NCBI GenBank assembly: GCA_910580005.1
Contig: CAJTXH010000002.1
Span: 1 to 64,000 of the forward strand
Source: an uncultured Lachnospiraceae bacterium
GTDB taxonomy: Bacteria > Bacillota > Clostridia > Lachnospirales > Lachnospiraceae
Direction of reading: 5' to 3'
DNA length: 64,000 nt
Numbering within the stretch: the first letter of the stretch is position 1; each line of letters starts with the position of its first letter. Positions 15,389-24,521 of the stretch are shown in pieces. The translations under genes and the position numbers were made by a program. The notes under the pieces are model-generated. The model had not been told where the DNA came from. It saw only the letters and a program-made list of their open reading frames with translations, and ran no database searches.

Positions 15389-16240
15389 TTAATCAAATTT
15401 TATATTCCCTATATCTGTTTCTATGCTTATATTATAAGTGTCTGATGAACCTGAGGCTGCCTGGTAGAAAGACCTTTTATGTTTTTCGCCATTAACCTTT
15501 ATAGAACCGAGGTCGGTTGACAGGTCAACTGTATAATTGGTGATATTAATTTTGTTATTGTATAGTTCAACATTTCCAACATCATTGTAAATGTCAATGT
15601 CTTTAAATCCGCATTTTGTAATATCAATATCACCAGTATCAGTTTCAATATTAGTTTTTCCGAGTTCTGATGAACTGATTTCAATATTTCCAACATCGCT
15701 GTTTATTTCTGAATATTCAAATGTACAAGATTTTATTCCTATATTTCCTACATCAGTCTCTGCATTAAAATCTTTGCATTCTGTATTGTTAATATTAAGA
15801 CTGCCAACATCTGTTGTAATATCTGCACTGTCCAGGACGGTTCCAGAGGGGATTGTAATTGTCATGTCACATTTATAATTAAAATGGTTTCTTAACCATC
15901 CTCTGGCTGACGGCTGTTTAATGTCCAATGTATTGCCAGATACTTCAAATTGTGGCTCTCTGTTTTCAAGGCAATTGTATTCAAGGTGGAAGATGTCCCC
16001 TTTCTTAATATTAATATTCATTGAATCTGTATCAATTTTAATTTTGTTAAATTCATTTATATTTTCTGAATATGTTACCCGGTTGCGTCGGCTAAGGCTG
16101 CTATCAGCATCGCCAGTGATAAAATTGAAAACATTGTCTAAACCAAATCCAATCCATCCTGATATATGGTAAATAGAACCTATAATTATACAAAAAACAG
16201 TAACTAATGATAAAACTGTAAGATATATAGTCTTTTTCAT
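15389..16240 (-). CDS. DUF4097 beta-solenoid surface protein
   Basis: 283 residues. A single N-terminal membrane anchor (about 5-27) is followed by an extracytoplasmic domain of short repeated strands: TDVGSLNI, TDVGNIGI, SDVGNIEI, TDTGDIDI, NDVGNVEL and TDLGSIKV, about 20 residues apart. This is the right-handed beta-helix pattern of DUF4097. Such proteins are linked with PadR regulators and HAAS-domain partners in cell-envelope stress operons. Here it lies directly downstream of those two genes on the same strand. GGAGG precedes the ATG. The binding partner is unknown. Confidence 0.88.
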   Translation of the reverse strand: MKKTIYLTVLSLVTVFCIIIGSIYHISGWIGFGLDNVFNFITGDADSSLSRRNRVTYSENINEFNKIKIDTDSMNINIKKGDIFHLEYNCLENREPQFEVSGNTLDIKQPSARGWLRNHFNYKCDMTITIPSGTVLDSADITTDVGSLNINNTECKDFNAETDVGNIGIKSCTFEYSEINSDVGNIEISSSELGKTNIETDTGDIDITKCGFKDIDIYNDVGNVELYNNKINITNYTVDLSTDLGSIKVNGEKHKRSFYQAASGSSDTYNISIETDIGNIKFD

Positions 16241-16261
16241 AGTAATCCTCCCTTAATACTT

Positions 16262-17242
16262 TCAACGTTTTTTAAATGCACTGTTTAAAACACCACTGAT
16301 TATTCCTGCTATTGGCCATATAATCCATGTATAATGCCAGTTGAATGTTAAAAAACTCCATATAAGGTACAGGCATGTGACAGTCTGCCAGTATATGGAC
16401 ATGATTGTTGCTGCTGCTGGTGATATATATTTAGTTTCAGGGTGCTGTGAAGGAACATAGTTACCGCTTACAGTAGATGCATTGTTTAACTTTAAAATGT
16501 TTGTGTACGAATTGTTTATGTTATATGATAATACAATCATAAATACGCCAATGGCAACGAATAAAAACAATAATACACCTGCCATATCGTCTGTATCAAA
16601 GCCAAAGAAAGATATGTCTAATTCATCGATTATAGCAGCAGGCACAAAGCTTATTACACAAAGCACAATTCCAACAGTCATAAGCAGTGCATATGTTGAA
16701 GTGTAATGTTCTTTCTGGTCATGTACATAGTTAGTGGTTGCGAAATCAATAGTGCATAGTTCCTGTTTTAAAAAGTCCCAGCGGTGTATTGTTATAGAAG
16801 AATGTACAAATAAAATTACTGCTGTTGCAACAAATGCCATAAGGAAAAGCACTCCTATTAAATCGGAGTAGTTTACTGCTTCACTTAAAATTGCACCTAC
16901 AGGGCTGATTATGCAAAAAAATATACCTAAGGAAATTTTATATGCATAATTTGAGCTTTCGTGAAGGTATCTTTTCACTTCCTCAATTGTGACCTGGCGT
17001 CTGTTAATATCTTGTGTTCCAGTTACTACATTGCGTATGCCAAGGTCTTCTGATATTTCATCAAGATTGCCAAATTCTGCAATTACAGTCCCTACAGCTT
17101 CGTTGTCACTTTTGCCATCCGCCACCAGCTCGTTATATTTATCTTCCATCATTTGCCACAATTCATTTTTAGCACGTAAAACTTCTGGTGTGTTTGGAAG
17201 GTTGGCAAACATTGTTTCAAGATAATTCCTGATTGCTTCCAT
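16262..17242 (-). CDS. HAAS-domain membrane protein
   Basis: 326 residues. The N-terminal helical HAAS (DUF1700-like) domain, residues 1-70, shows YLETMFANLPNTPEVLRAKNEL and AEFGNLDEISEDLGI. About six membrane segments follow (around 95-135, 135-155, 190-215, 220-245, 275-300 and 305-320). HAAS proteins are encoded after PadR regulators and seem to act with them as membrane-level controllers of the operon. The start overlaps the PadR gene by 26 bases and the DUF4097 gene begins 21 bases after its stop, so the three are co-translated. Confidence 0.85.
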   Translation of the reverse strand: MEAIRNYLETMFANLPNTPEVLRAKNELWQMMEDKYNELVADGKSDNEAVGTVIAEFGNLDEISEDLGIRNVVTGTQDINRRQVTIEEVKRYLHESSNYAYKISLGIFFCIISPVGAILSEAVNYSDLIGVLFLMAFVATAVILFVHSSITIHRWDFLKQELCTIDFATTNYVHDQKEHYTSTYALLMTVGIVLCVISFVPAAIIDELDISFFGFDTDDMAGVLLFLFVAIGVFMIVLSYNINNSYTNILKLNNASTVSGNYVPSQHPETKYISPAAATIMSIYWQTVTCLYLIWSFLTFNWHYTWIIWPIAGIISGVLNSAFKKR

Positions 17243-17582
17243 AATTGTCCTCCTTTAAAATAAAATTTTCAATTACTTCTTTAGTTAGGTTCCATTCAGA
17301 ACATTTGTCATTATAATACTGGCGTCCTGCTTCTGTAATACGGTAGTAAGTCCTCCGTTTTCCGCTGCCCTCCTTATCAGAAGAAAAGGATTCAATATAT
17401 CCATTTTTTTCCATACGGGTAAATGCTGAATATAAAGTTGTTTCCTTAATAATATATTTCTCTTCTGTTAAGGTTTTTATCTGTTTGGATATTTCATATC
17501 CATAAGACGGGTGCTGGAGAAGAAGGAATAGTATTATAGTGTCATTATAGCCACGTATTACATCACTGCTTATACTATTCAT
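17217..17582 (-). CDS. PadR-family transcriptional regulator
   Basis: 121 residues with the PadR winged helix: ILFLLLQHPSYGYEISKQI (recognition region), TTLYSAFTRMEKNGYIES and RRTYYRITEAGRQYY wing, then a short C-terminal dimerisation helix. PadR proteins repress their own operons and respond to envelope stress or small ligands. AAAGGAGGGCC precedes the ATG. The promoter at 17677-17705 and the 15-base tandem repeats at 17603-17668 lie directly upstream and are candidates for its autoregulatory site. Confidence 0.92.
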   Translation of the reverse strand: MNSISSDVIRGYNDTIILFLLLQHPSYGYEISKQIKTLTEEKYIIKETTLYSAFTRMEKNGYIESFSSDKEGSGKRRTYYRITEAGRQYYNDKCSEWNLTKEVIENFILKEDNYGSNQELS

Positions 17583-17602
17583 TAATATGGCCCTCCTTTC
17601 CT

Positions 17603-17668
17603 ACGGCTGTCATAATAACGTCTGTCGTTGCTATGTTTGTCATTGCTACGTCTGTCGTACTATGTCTG
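17603..17668. repeat. 15-bp tandem repeats in PadR leader
   Basis: Units ACGGCTGTCATAATA, ACGTCTGTCGTTGCT, ATGTTTGTCATTGCT, ACGTCTGTCGTACT and a partial ATGTCTG follow one another without spacers. They lie between the promoter -10 (17677) and the PadR ATG, in the 5' untranslated part of the minus-strand operon. They may be multiple binding sites for the regulator or a variable leader. Confidence 0.75.
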
Positions 17669-17676
17669 ATAAAGTA

Positions 17677-17705
17677 AAGATAGCATATATTTTTAGATGT
17701 GTCAA
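17677..17705 (-). promoter_or_regulatory. Sigma-A-type promoter of PadR operon
   Basis: On the minus strand TTGACA (17705-17700) and TATCTT (17682-17677) are 17 bases apart, upstream of the PadR gene. Confidence 0.75.
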
Positions 17706-17829
17706 GTAGAAAAATAAAGGTTTTTTCTAGTGTTTTTTCAAGGACTATATTTAAAAACAGTTTTTTATATGATATATTATAATTAGTCGTTATTTATTGG
17801 AACCGCTGCGTGCGGTATGGAGGATTTGT

Positions 17830-18906
17830 ATGGAACATGTAATTTTAGTTGTTGATGATGATAAAAATAATCTTATGCTGGCGCAGAAAATATTTGGCAA
17901 AAAATACAGGATTGCGGCTGCTACTTCTGGAATGGCAGCATTTAAGTATCTGGAGAAGAATATACCTGACCTTGTGCTTCTGGACATAAATATGCCGGAA
18001 ATGGATGGATTTGAGGTTATGGAACGCCTCCAGGGCGATGAGGTTTACAGGCAGATACCCGTTATTTTCCTGACAGCAGATGATGATAGTGATACAGAAA
18101 CCCGTTGTTTCAGGGCTGGTGCGCATGATTTTGTAAGAAAACCTTTTGTAGCCGATGTTGCGCTAAGCCGTATAAACAGAATATTAGAGCTTGAGGATTA
18201 CCATAAAAGGCTGGAAGTAATGGTTGCAGAGCAGGCAGAAGAAATAGAGCGCAATTCGCAGAAAATAAGCAGTATGCAGGAACAGGTTATTATAGGTATG
18301 GCAAACCTGATTGAACTGCGTGATGACAGTACAGGAATGCATGTTAAGAACACTAAGAAATATGTTGGGATGATTGCTGCAAAGATGCAGGAGGACGGGC
18401 TTTATACAGATATACTGTCAGACAGTTATGTTAAGAATATGTGTAAAGCAGCACCACTCCACGATATTGGCAAGATAAGGATTTCGGACCTTATTCTTCA
18501 GAAACCTGGAAAGCTTACAGAAGAAGAATTTAATGAGATGAAGAAACATACAGTTTATGGAAGTGATATTATACATGAAATTATGGGTGGGCTTGAAGAT
18601 GATAAATACATAAAAATAGCAGCGGATATAGCACGTTACCATCATGAGAGATGGGATGGTACAGGATATCCGGAAAGACTTGCTGGTACAGATATACCAC
18701 TGTGTGCAAGGATAATGGCATTTGCTGATGTGTTTGATGCGCTTTATGCAGAACGCTGTTATAAGAAGCCAGTACGGCCTGTTTCAAAGGTTCTTGGAAT
18801 AATAGAAGAGGGCAGGGGCACTCAGTTTGACCCTGGTATTACAGATGTATTTCTAAGTCTTGAAGGGGATTTAAAGAGGGAAACCGGGGAAGAACAGGGG
18901 GAATAG
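17830..18906 (+). CDS. Response regulator with HD-GYP domain
   Basis: 358 residues from the ATG preceded by ATGGAGGA. The receiver domain (5-120) has DDD near the start, phosphoacceptor D52 in LLDINMPEMDG and Lys in VRKPF. After a coiled coil (125-160) comes an HD-GYP phosphodiesterase domain (about 160-355) with H211-D212 in LHDIGKIRI, HHERWDGTGYP and the conserved metal ligands. HD-GYP enzymes break down cyclic di-GMP. The kinase gene begins two bases after its stop and a second kinase gene follows, so phosphorelay input probably tunes nucleotide signalling. Confidence 0.93.
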   Translation: MEHVILVVDDDKNNLMLAQKIFGKKYRIAAATSGMAAFKYLEKNIPDLVLLDINMPEMDGFEVMERLQGDEVYRQIPVIFLTADDDSDTETRCFRAGAHDFVRKPFVADVALSRINRILELEDYHKRLEVMVAEQAEEIERNSQKISSMQEQVIIGMANLIELRDDSTGMHVKNTKKYVGMIAAKMQEDGLYTDILSDSYVKNMCKAAPLHDIGKIRISDLILQKPGKLTEEEFNEMKKHTVYGSDIIHEIMGGLEDDKYIKIAADIARYHHERWDGTGYPERLAGTDIPLCARIMAFADVFDALYAERCYKKPVRPVSKVLGIIEEGRGTQFDPGITDVFLSLEGDLKRETGEEQGE

Positions 18907-18908
18907 GA

Positions 18909-21671
18909 TTGCAGGAAGATTTTAATAAATATGATGAACGTGCGATAGAAAGAAAAGTATTAACGATATATATGGTATTTGTCATATTGATGTTTATAAC
19001 ACTTGTATCAGTTTATGGCAATTCCAGCTTTATAATATGGACATTCCCGGAAGTAGTTACATGCTGGGTCGTTTATTTTATTGGAATAAAGGACAGGAAA
19101 GCAAGGGCGTATATATACACAAGTATGGCACTTGTTTCATTTTTTGGATATGGCATTGCTGCTTCGTCTCTTTTTTCACTGCTTCCGTCTTTAGGGGCAC
19201 TGCTTGTACTTACAGGGCTGTTTAATATACCAGGGCTTATTGGCATGGTATCTGCGCTGGCGCTGGTACTTGCAGCGTACCATGCTTTTGTTGTGCACTC
19301 ATTTGCCATTACAGGCAAGGAGGCACTGGCAGGCAGCCTGCAGCAGCTTGTGCCAGTGTTTATAATGGTTTATCTTGTGTGGTTTCTTATAAAGAAAGAC
19401 TCTGCAATGAACAAAATGCTGCTGGAAACCATAGAAACATTGCGCCAGGCTGAACATAGCAAAGATGAGTTTATGGCAAATGTATCACATGAGATAAGGA
19501 CGCCACTTAATACTATATGTGGCATGAGTGAGCTTTCACTGCGTGAGGAGCTGCCGCCGGGCATAAGGGAAAATTTGTTTGATATACAAGTTGCAGGCAG
19601 AAATCTGCAGACAATAGTTAGTGATGTACTAGATTTTTCGGAACTTGAAACAGGCAAACTTGCAATTGTGGAGGAGAGTTATAATTTTACATCCATACTG
19701 AATGATGTGCTTAATGCTGCGATTGCACAAAATGAAGAAAAGAAACTTGAGATTGTTGTAAATTATGATGTAAACCTTCCATGCGGCCTTATTGGCGACA
19801 GTGAAAAAATCAGGCGTATTTTTTCGAGCCTTGTGGATAATGCAATTAAGTTTACAGAAAAAGGGTGTGTTACTATTTCTGTATCTGGGAGAAGGGAAGA
19901 TTATGGCGTTAACCTATGTGTAAACGTTAAAGATACAGGAATTGGGATGTCCCAGGAAGATATGGAGAAGATTTTTACTAATTTCAGCCAGGTGGATACA
20001 AAGAAAAACAGACAGCAGACAGGAATAGGGCTTGGAATTGCAATAACACATAAAATAACGGGCATGATGAAGGGCTTTTTAAATGTAAAGAGCATAGAAG
20101 GGGCAGGGAGTGAATTCCAGTTTGTAATACCCCAGAAGATTGATGATGAAAAGCCTGTAATTGAGTTAAAGGATGGTTCGGATATAAAGGCAGCGTGTTA
20201 TATTAACCAGGAGAAATATGGTATGGCAGAGATAAGGGACAGCTATATGGACTGCATTAAAAATATTGCAAAGCAGCTTGAACTTGACTTTACAATATGC
20301 CAGAACCTTCCAGAGTTAAAAAGGCGCATTGGAAGAAGGCATTTTACACATTTATTTATTACAGCTGATGAATACAGGGAAGACCAGACATTTTTTGAAG
20401 AATCTGCCAGTGAGATAAATGTTATTATTTTTATTAACAGAGAAGAAGACATTGGGATTAGCGGTGCATTCCTGCGTATTTATAAGCCTTTCTATGTACT
20501 GTCTGTTGTAACAGCTTTAAATGGCGGCAAGATGGTGCAGAGGATTGATGGCAGCCATTATCTGGCACATAAATTTACCGCACCAGATGCAAGTGTGCTT
20601 GTTGTTGATGACAATATTATGAACCTTAAAGTTATGGAAGGGCTGCTGCGCCCTTATAAAGTGAAATTTTATACAGCAGGAAGCGGGAGTGAGGCGCTTG
20701 TAATGCTTGACAGGATGTATTTTGACATTGTTTTTATGGACCATATGATGCCTGGCATGGATGGTGTTGAGACACTACACCATATACGTAGTAAGAATGG
20801 GAAATTTTTCCAGAAAGTGCCAGTTGTTGCGCTTACTGCCAATGCAATAGGCGGGGCACGTGAAATGTTTCTCTCGGAAGGCTTTCAGGATTTTGTGGCA
20901 AAACCTGTAGAAGTGTCAACACTGGAGCGTGTGCTTAAGAAATTTATACCAGAAGAAAGGATTATTATTAAAACTGCTGAAGAAACAGAGGAGGCAATAC
21001 ATAGAAACAGTGCAGGAAAAAGTGGAGATGCTGCTGTAAGCAGCAATAATGGAAATGCCAGGCAGCAGGGGCTTATAGATATACAGACAGGCATTAATTA
21101 TTCAGGAGGGGTTTATGAAGATTATATTGATGTTATAAGGCTTTATTATAAGTCAGGTTTAGAGAAAAGGCGGCAGATGCAGGAACTTTTTGAAGCTGGT
21201 GAGTGGAATGATTATACAATTATGGTTCATGCGCTGAAAAGTACATCGCTTGGCATTGGTGCAAGGGAATTATCAGAAATGGCAAAAGAACAGGAAAAGG
21301 CAGGCAAGGAAAATAATACAGAATACCTGCTTGCAAACCATAACCAGCTTATGGATGCCTATGGCATGGTGCTTAGTGAAATAGCTTCTAATAAGGAGTT
21401 TATTCCAGAAGAAAATGACAGCAAAGGGGACAGGCTGGGCGTGATAGACAAGGATTTATTAATGGAAAGGCTTGCAGGGCTTGCGGAAGCACTTGATACA
21501 TTTGAGGAGGATGCGGTAATGCCAGTTATTAATGAACTTTCCCTGTATTCATATAACGGGCAGAACCTTAAGGACAGGCTGGAAGAGGTTATGGAGCTTG
21601 TGCAGTCATTTGATTTCTGTGGCGCTGCTGACGCTTTAGAAAAACTAAGAAAGGAGTGGGAGGATGCTTAA
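18909..21671 (+). CDS. Hybrid sensor kinase with receiver and Hpt domains
   Basis: 920 residues from a TTG with GGGGGAATAGG just upstream. About six membrane segments (15-160) form the sensor. HisKA has H194 in NVSHEIRTPLNT; HATPase_c (about 300-420) has DNAIKFT, DTGIGMS and GIGLGIA. A degenerate receiver-like region (425-545) lacks a clear phosphoacceptor. A true receiver (about 555-675) has D611 in FMDHMMPGMDG. A C-terminal Hpt domain carries H774 in MVHALKSTSLG. This is a full His-Asp-His relay in one chain. The downstream gene overlaps it by eight bases. The signal is unknown. Confidence 0.92.
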   Translation: MQEDFNKYDERAIERKVLTIYMVFVILMFITLVSVYGNSSFIIWTFPEVVTCWVVYFIGIKDRKARAYIYTSMALVSFFGYGIAASSLFSLLPSLGALLVLTGLFNIPGLIGMVSALALVLAAYHAFVVHSFAITGKEALAGSLQQLVPVFIMVYLVWFLIKKDSAMNKMLLETIETLRQAEHSKDEFMANVSHEIRTPLNTICGMSELSLREELPPGIRENLFDIQVAGRNLQTIVSDVLDFSELETGKLAIVEESYNFTSILNDVLNAAIAQNEEKKLEIVVNYDVNLPCGLIGDSEKIRRIFSSLVDNAIKFTEKGCVTISVSGRREDYGVNLCVNVKDTGIGMSQEDMEKIFTNFSQVDTKKNRQQTGIGLGIAITHKITGMMKGFLNVKSIEGAGSEFQFVIPQKIDDEKPVIELKDGSDIKAACYINQEKYGMAEIRDSYMDCIKNIAKQLELDFTICQNLPELKRRIGRRHFTHLFITADEYREDQTFFEESASEINVIIFINREEDIGISGAFLRIYKPFYVLSVVTALNGGKMVQRIDGSHYLAHKFTAPDASVLVVDDNIMNLKVMEGLLRPYKVKFYTAGSGSEALVMLDRMYFDIVFMDHMMPGMDGVETLHHIRSKNGKFFQKVPVVALTANAIGGAREMFLSEGFQDFVAKPVEVSTLERVLKKFIPEERIIIKTAEETEEAIHRNSAGKSGDAAVSSNNGNARQQGLIDIQTGINYSGGVYEDYIDVIRLYYKSGLEKRRQMQELFEAGEWNDYTIMVHALKSTSLGIGARELSEMAKEQEKAGKENNTEYLLANHNQLMDAYGMVLSEIASNKEFIPEENDSKGDRLGVIDKDLLMERLAGLAEALDTFEEDAVMPVINELSLYSYNGQNLKDRLEEVMELVQSFDFCGAADALEKLRKEWEDA

Positions 21672-24366
21672 AAGGGTAGTCAGGAAATTGAAAGGTTATC
21701 TCTATAACAGCAATTATGAACTGGACAGACGGCTGTTTTATCTTATAACAGGGCTGGGGACATTTGCCAGTATAATTGGGACTTTTATTGCATTTATTAC
21801 ACATGCAAAAGTTTCCAGCATTATAGCTATATGCCTGTTTCCTGTCGTATTTGCAATGTTTGGGGCAGTTGCCAGGAAGACAGGGAATATTAATTTTTGT
21901 GCAGTGGCAAGTTCACTCCTGGTTAATCTTTTTATATTTCCAATGCTGTTTTTAACAAGCAGCGGCGTTGATGGTGGGCTGAGTGGTTTGTTTATACTTG
22001 GGCTTTTATATGTTTTCCTTATGTTAAAGGGAGCTGCTTTTATTATTATTTTGTTGTTATCTATTGCAAGCTTTACCGCATGTTACATATTTAATTATTA
22101 CAATAAAGTATATATTGAAGGGATTAATGCCATCAAAGATATATATATACATACATTTGCATGTTTTATGCTTGTTTCACTGGCTCTTGGCACTCTTGTA
22201 AAGTTCCAGAGGTGGATTTATAACAGGGAACAGGAAGCAAGCCGCCGGCAGCAGATTGAACTTGAGGAAGCAAACAGGACTAAAAGCCGCTTCCTTGCCA
22301 ATATGAGCCATGAAATAAGGACGCCTATTAATACTATTATAGGGCTTAATGAAATGAACCTGCGTGATAATATTAATGATGAGGTTGCAGAAAACTGTGT
22401 TAATATACAGCGTGCAAGTAAAATGCTTTTATCACTTATTAATGATATCCTTGATTTATCAAAAATTGAGTCTGGGAAAATGGAAATTGTGGACAGGCAG
22501 TATGAAACGGGTGCGCTGCTTAGTGAACTTGTAAATATTAACTGGGTGCGTGCATATGACAAGAAACTTGAATTTAAACTTGATATTGCACCTGATATAC
22601 CATCCATGTTATATGGTGATGATATAAGGATAAAGCAGATACTCACAAATATGCTTACTAATGCTATAAAGTATACGCATAAAGGTTCTGTTACATTACA
22701 GGCAAAATGCCAGCAGATTGATACAGGGCATGTAAACCTGGTAATATCAGTTTCAGATACAGGAATTGGAATACGCAAAGAGGATATAAAATATTTATTT
22801 ATGTCTTTTAAACGTGTAGATGAAAAGAAAAATGGAGCTATTGAAGGCACAGGTCTCGGGCTTGCGATTTCACACCAGCTTGCGGAGCTTATGGGTGGTG
22901 AAATACAGGTGGACAGCGTGTACCAGCGTGGCACTACATTTACACTTGTACTTGGACAGGAAATAGTTAATAAATCACCTATGGGGCCTATTAAAGATAT
23001 TATGAAGGGCAGTGTCCATGACAGGAAGGAATATAAACAGAGTTTTGAAGCGCCAGAGGCAAGGGTGCTGGTTGTAGATGACAATGAAATGAACCTTATG
23101 GTTGCAGTAAAACTTCTGCGTGCTACAAAGGTACAGGTGGAAACGGCATCAGACGGGCAGGAATGCCTTGATATGACAAGAAAGAAATATTACCATGCTA
23201 TTTTTATGGACCATATGATGCCGAAACTTGATGGTATTGAAACCCTTAAGAAACTGCGTCTCCAGGAAAACGGGCTGTGTAAGGAAACGCCAGTTATTGC
23301 AATGACTGCTAATGCATTTACAGATGCAGAAGCATTTTATAATGCAAATGGTTTTGAAGGATATCTGGTTAAACCAGTAAATGGTGCACTGTTTGAGGCA
23401 ATGCTTTTAAAGTTCCTGCCAAGGGAAATTGTAGAAATTTCATCTACGGCTAAGGACGGGGAAGACGGTGGTCCAGACCTGCAGATGGTTTATGTCCACA
23501 ATAAAAAGGCCGTATGCATAACAACAGAAAGTGTAAGCGATATACCAGAAGATTTTATGGTGCGTCTTGGGATTTTATGTATTTATTATTATGTACAGAC
23601 AGAAGAAGGGCGGTTTAATGATGTATGTGAAATTTCTGCAAGTAATCTTATAGAATACATTAACAAGGAAAATAAAATGGTATATTCAATGCCACCCTCT
23701 GTGGAAGAGTATGAAACATTTTTTGCAGATGCGCTTGGCGGGGCACAGCAGGTTATACATATAAGCATGGCGAAAAATGCAGGCAATGGCTACAATAATG
23801 CTGTACAGGCTGCAAATGGTTTTGATAATGTACATGTAATTAATTCATCACATCTTTCAAGCGGAATGGGCATGCTTACAATGTATGCTGCATCAATGGT
23901 ACAAGAAGGCAGGTCTTTCCAGGAAATAATTGATAAAATAAACCATATTAAAGGCAGCATTTCTACCAGCTTTATAGTTGCGGATACAGGGAATTTATAT
24001 AAAGCAGGAAGGATGAATAAAAAGGTTAAGGATATATGTGATTTATTTATGCTCCACCCTGTACTGGTAATGAAGAGAAGCCAGATTGTGTGCAGTACTG
24101 TATATCCTGGTACACAGGAACATGCATATTTAAAATATATACGTAAACAGTTAAAGGGCAGAAGAAATATTGATAAAAGGGTGTTATTTTTTACATATGC
24201 AGGTTTTAGCTATAAAATGAAACAGAAAGTGCTAAATGAAATCAATAAGTACCAGAAGTTTGATAAAATAATAGAGCAGCAGGCGTCAGCTGCTATCAGC
24301 AGCAATTGTGGCCCTGGTGCATTTGGGCTTTTATTTATGAAAAAAGAAAGGGGAAGATACCTGTAA
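21664..24366 (+). CDS. Hybrid histidine kinase-receiver fused to DegV domain
   Basis: 900 residues. Membrane segments lie at about 25-180; HisKA has H216 in NMSHEIRTPIN; HATPase_c (about 320-435) has NAIKYT, DTGIGIR and GTGLGLAIS; the receiver (about 460-580) has D516 in FMDHMMPKLDG. From about residue 610 to the end lies a DegV domain: AVCITTESVSDIPEDF, YSMPPSVEEYETFF, HISMAKNAGNGYNNAVQAA, VHVINSSHLSSGMGM and CGPGAFGLLF match the strands and loops of fatty-acid-binding DegV proteins. DegV proteins bind an acyl chain for FakA kinase. Here the domain could sense fatty acids and feed the kinase. The join is in one uninterrupted frame. Confidence 0.93.
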   Translation: MLKRVVRKLKGYLYNSNYELDRRLFYLITGLGTFASIIGTFIAFITHAKVSSIIAICLFPVVFAMFGAVARKTGNINFCAVASSLLVNLFIFPMLFLTSSGVDGGLSGLFILGLLYVFLMLKGAAFIIILLLSIASFTACYIFNYYNKVYIEGINAIKDIYIHTFACFMLVSLALGTLVKFQRWIYNREQEASRRQQIELEEANRTKSRFLANMSHEIRTPINTIIGLNEMNLRDNINDEVAENCVNIQRASKMLLSLINDILDLSKIESGKMEIVDRQYETGALLSELVNINWVRAYDKKLEFKLDIAPDIPSMLYGDDIRIKQILTNMLTNAIKYTHKGSVTLQAKCQQIDTGHVNLVISVSDTGIGIRKEDIKYLFMSFKRVDEKKNGAIEGTGLGLAISHQLAELMGGEIQVDSVYQRGTTFTLVLGQEIVNKSPMGPIKDIMKGSVHDRKEYKQSFEAPEARVLVVDDNEMNLMVAVKLLRATKVQVETASDGQECLDMTRKKYYHAIFMDHMMPKLDGIETLKKLRLQENGLCKETPVIAMTANAFTDAEAFYNANGFEGYLVKPVNGALFEAMLLKFLPREIVEISSTAKDGEDGGPDLQMVYVHNKKAVCITTESVSDIPEDFMVRLGILCIYYYVQTEEGRFNDVCEISASNLIEYINKENKMVYSMPPSVEEYETFFADALGGAQQVIHISMAKNAGNGYNNAVQAANGFDNVHVINSSHLSSGMGMLTMYAASMVQEGRSFQEIIDKINHIKGSISTSFIVADTGNLYKAGRMNKKVKDICDLFMLHPVLVMKRSQIVCSTVYPGTQEHAYLKYIRKQLKGRRNIDKRVLFFTYAGFSYKMKQKVLNEINKYQKFDKIIEQQASAAISSNCGPGAFGLLFMKKERGRYL

Positions 24367-24371
24367 AAATG

Positions 24372-24406
24372 GAAAATCCCCAAGGAGGGCAGCCCTGGGG
24401 ATTTTC
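24372..24406. terminator. Bidirectional terminator between kinase and GH3 genes
   Basis: GAAAATCCCC (24372-24381) pairs perfectly with GGGGATTTTC (24397-24406); AGGGC/GCCCT can extend pairing in the loop. On the minus strand a T-run follows. It lies just past the kinase stop and about 115 bases past the convergent GH3 stop. Confidence 0.75.
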
Positions 24407-24521
24407 GGATGAATTAACTTATTTTGACGTTGCAAGTTAATTTTAAGATTATTTAGATGAAATGTCAATAGAAAAATCTAAATAAAAATGTGGCATAAAT
24501 ATGGCATTAGTATAATTAGTT

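Noticed and set aside
22218..23084. 288-codon minus-strand frame opposite the DegV-fused kinase
   Set aside because: Ser/Ile-rich antisense frame, no RBS; the plus strand has full kinase motifs.
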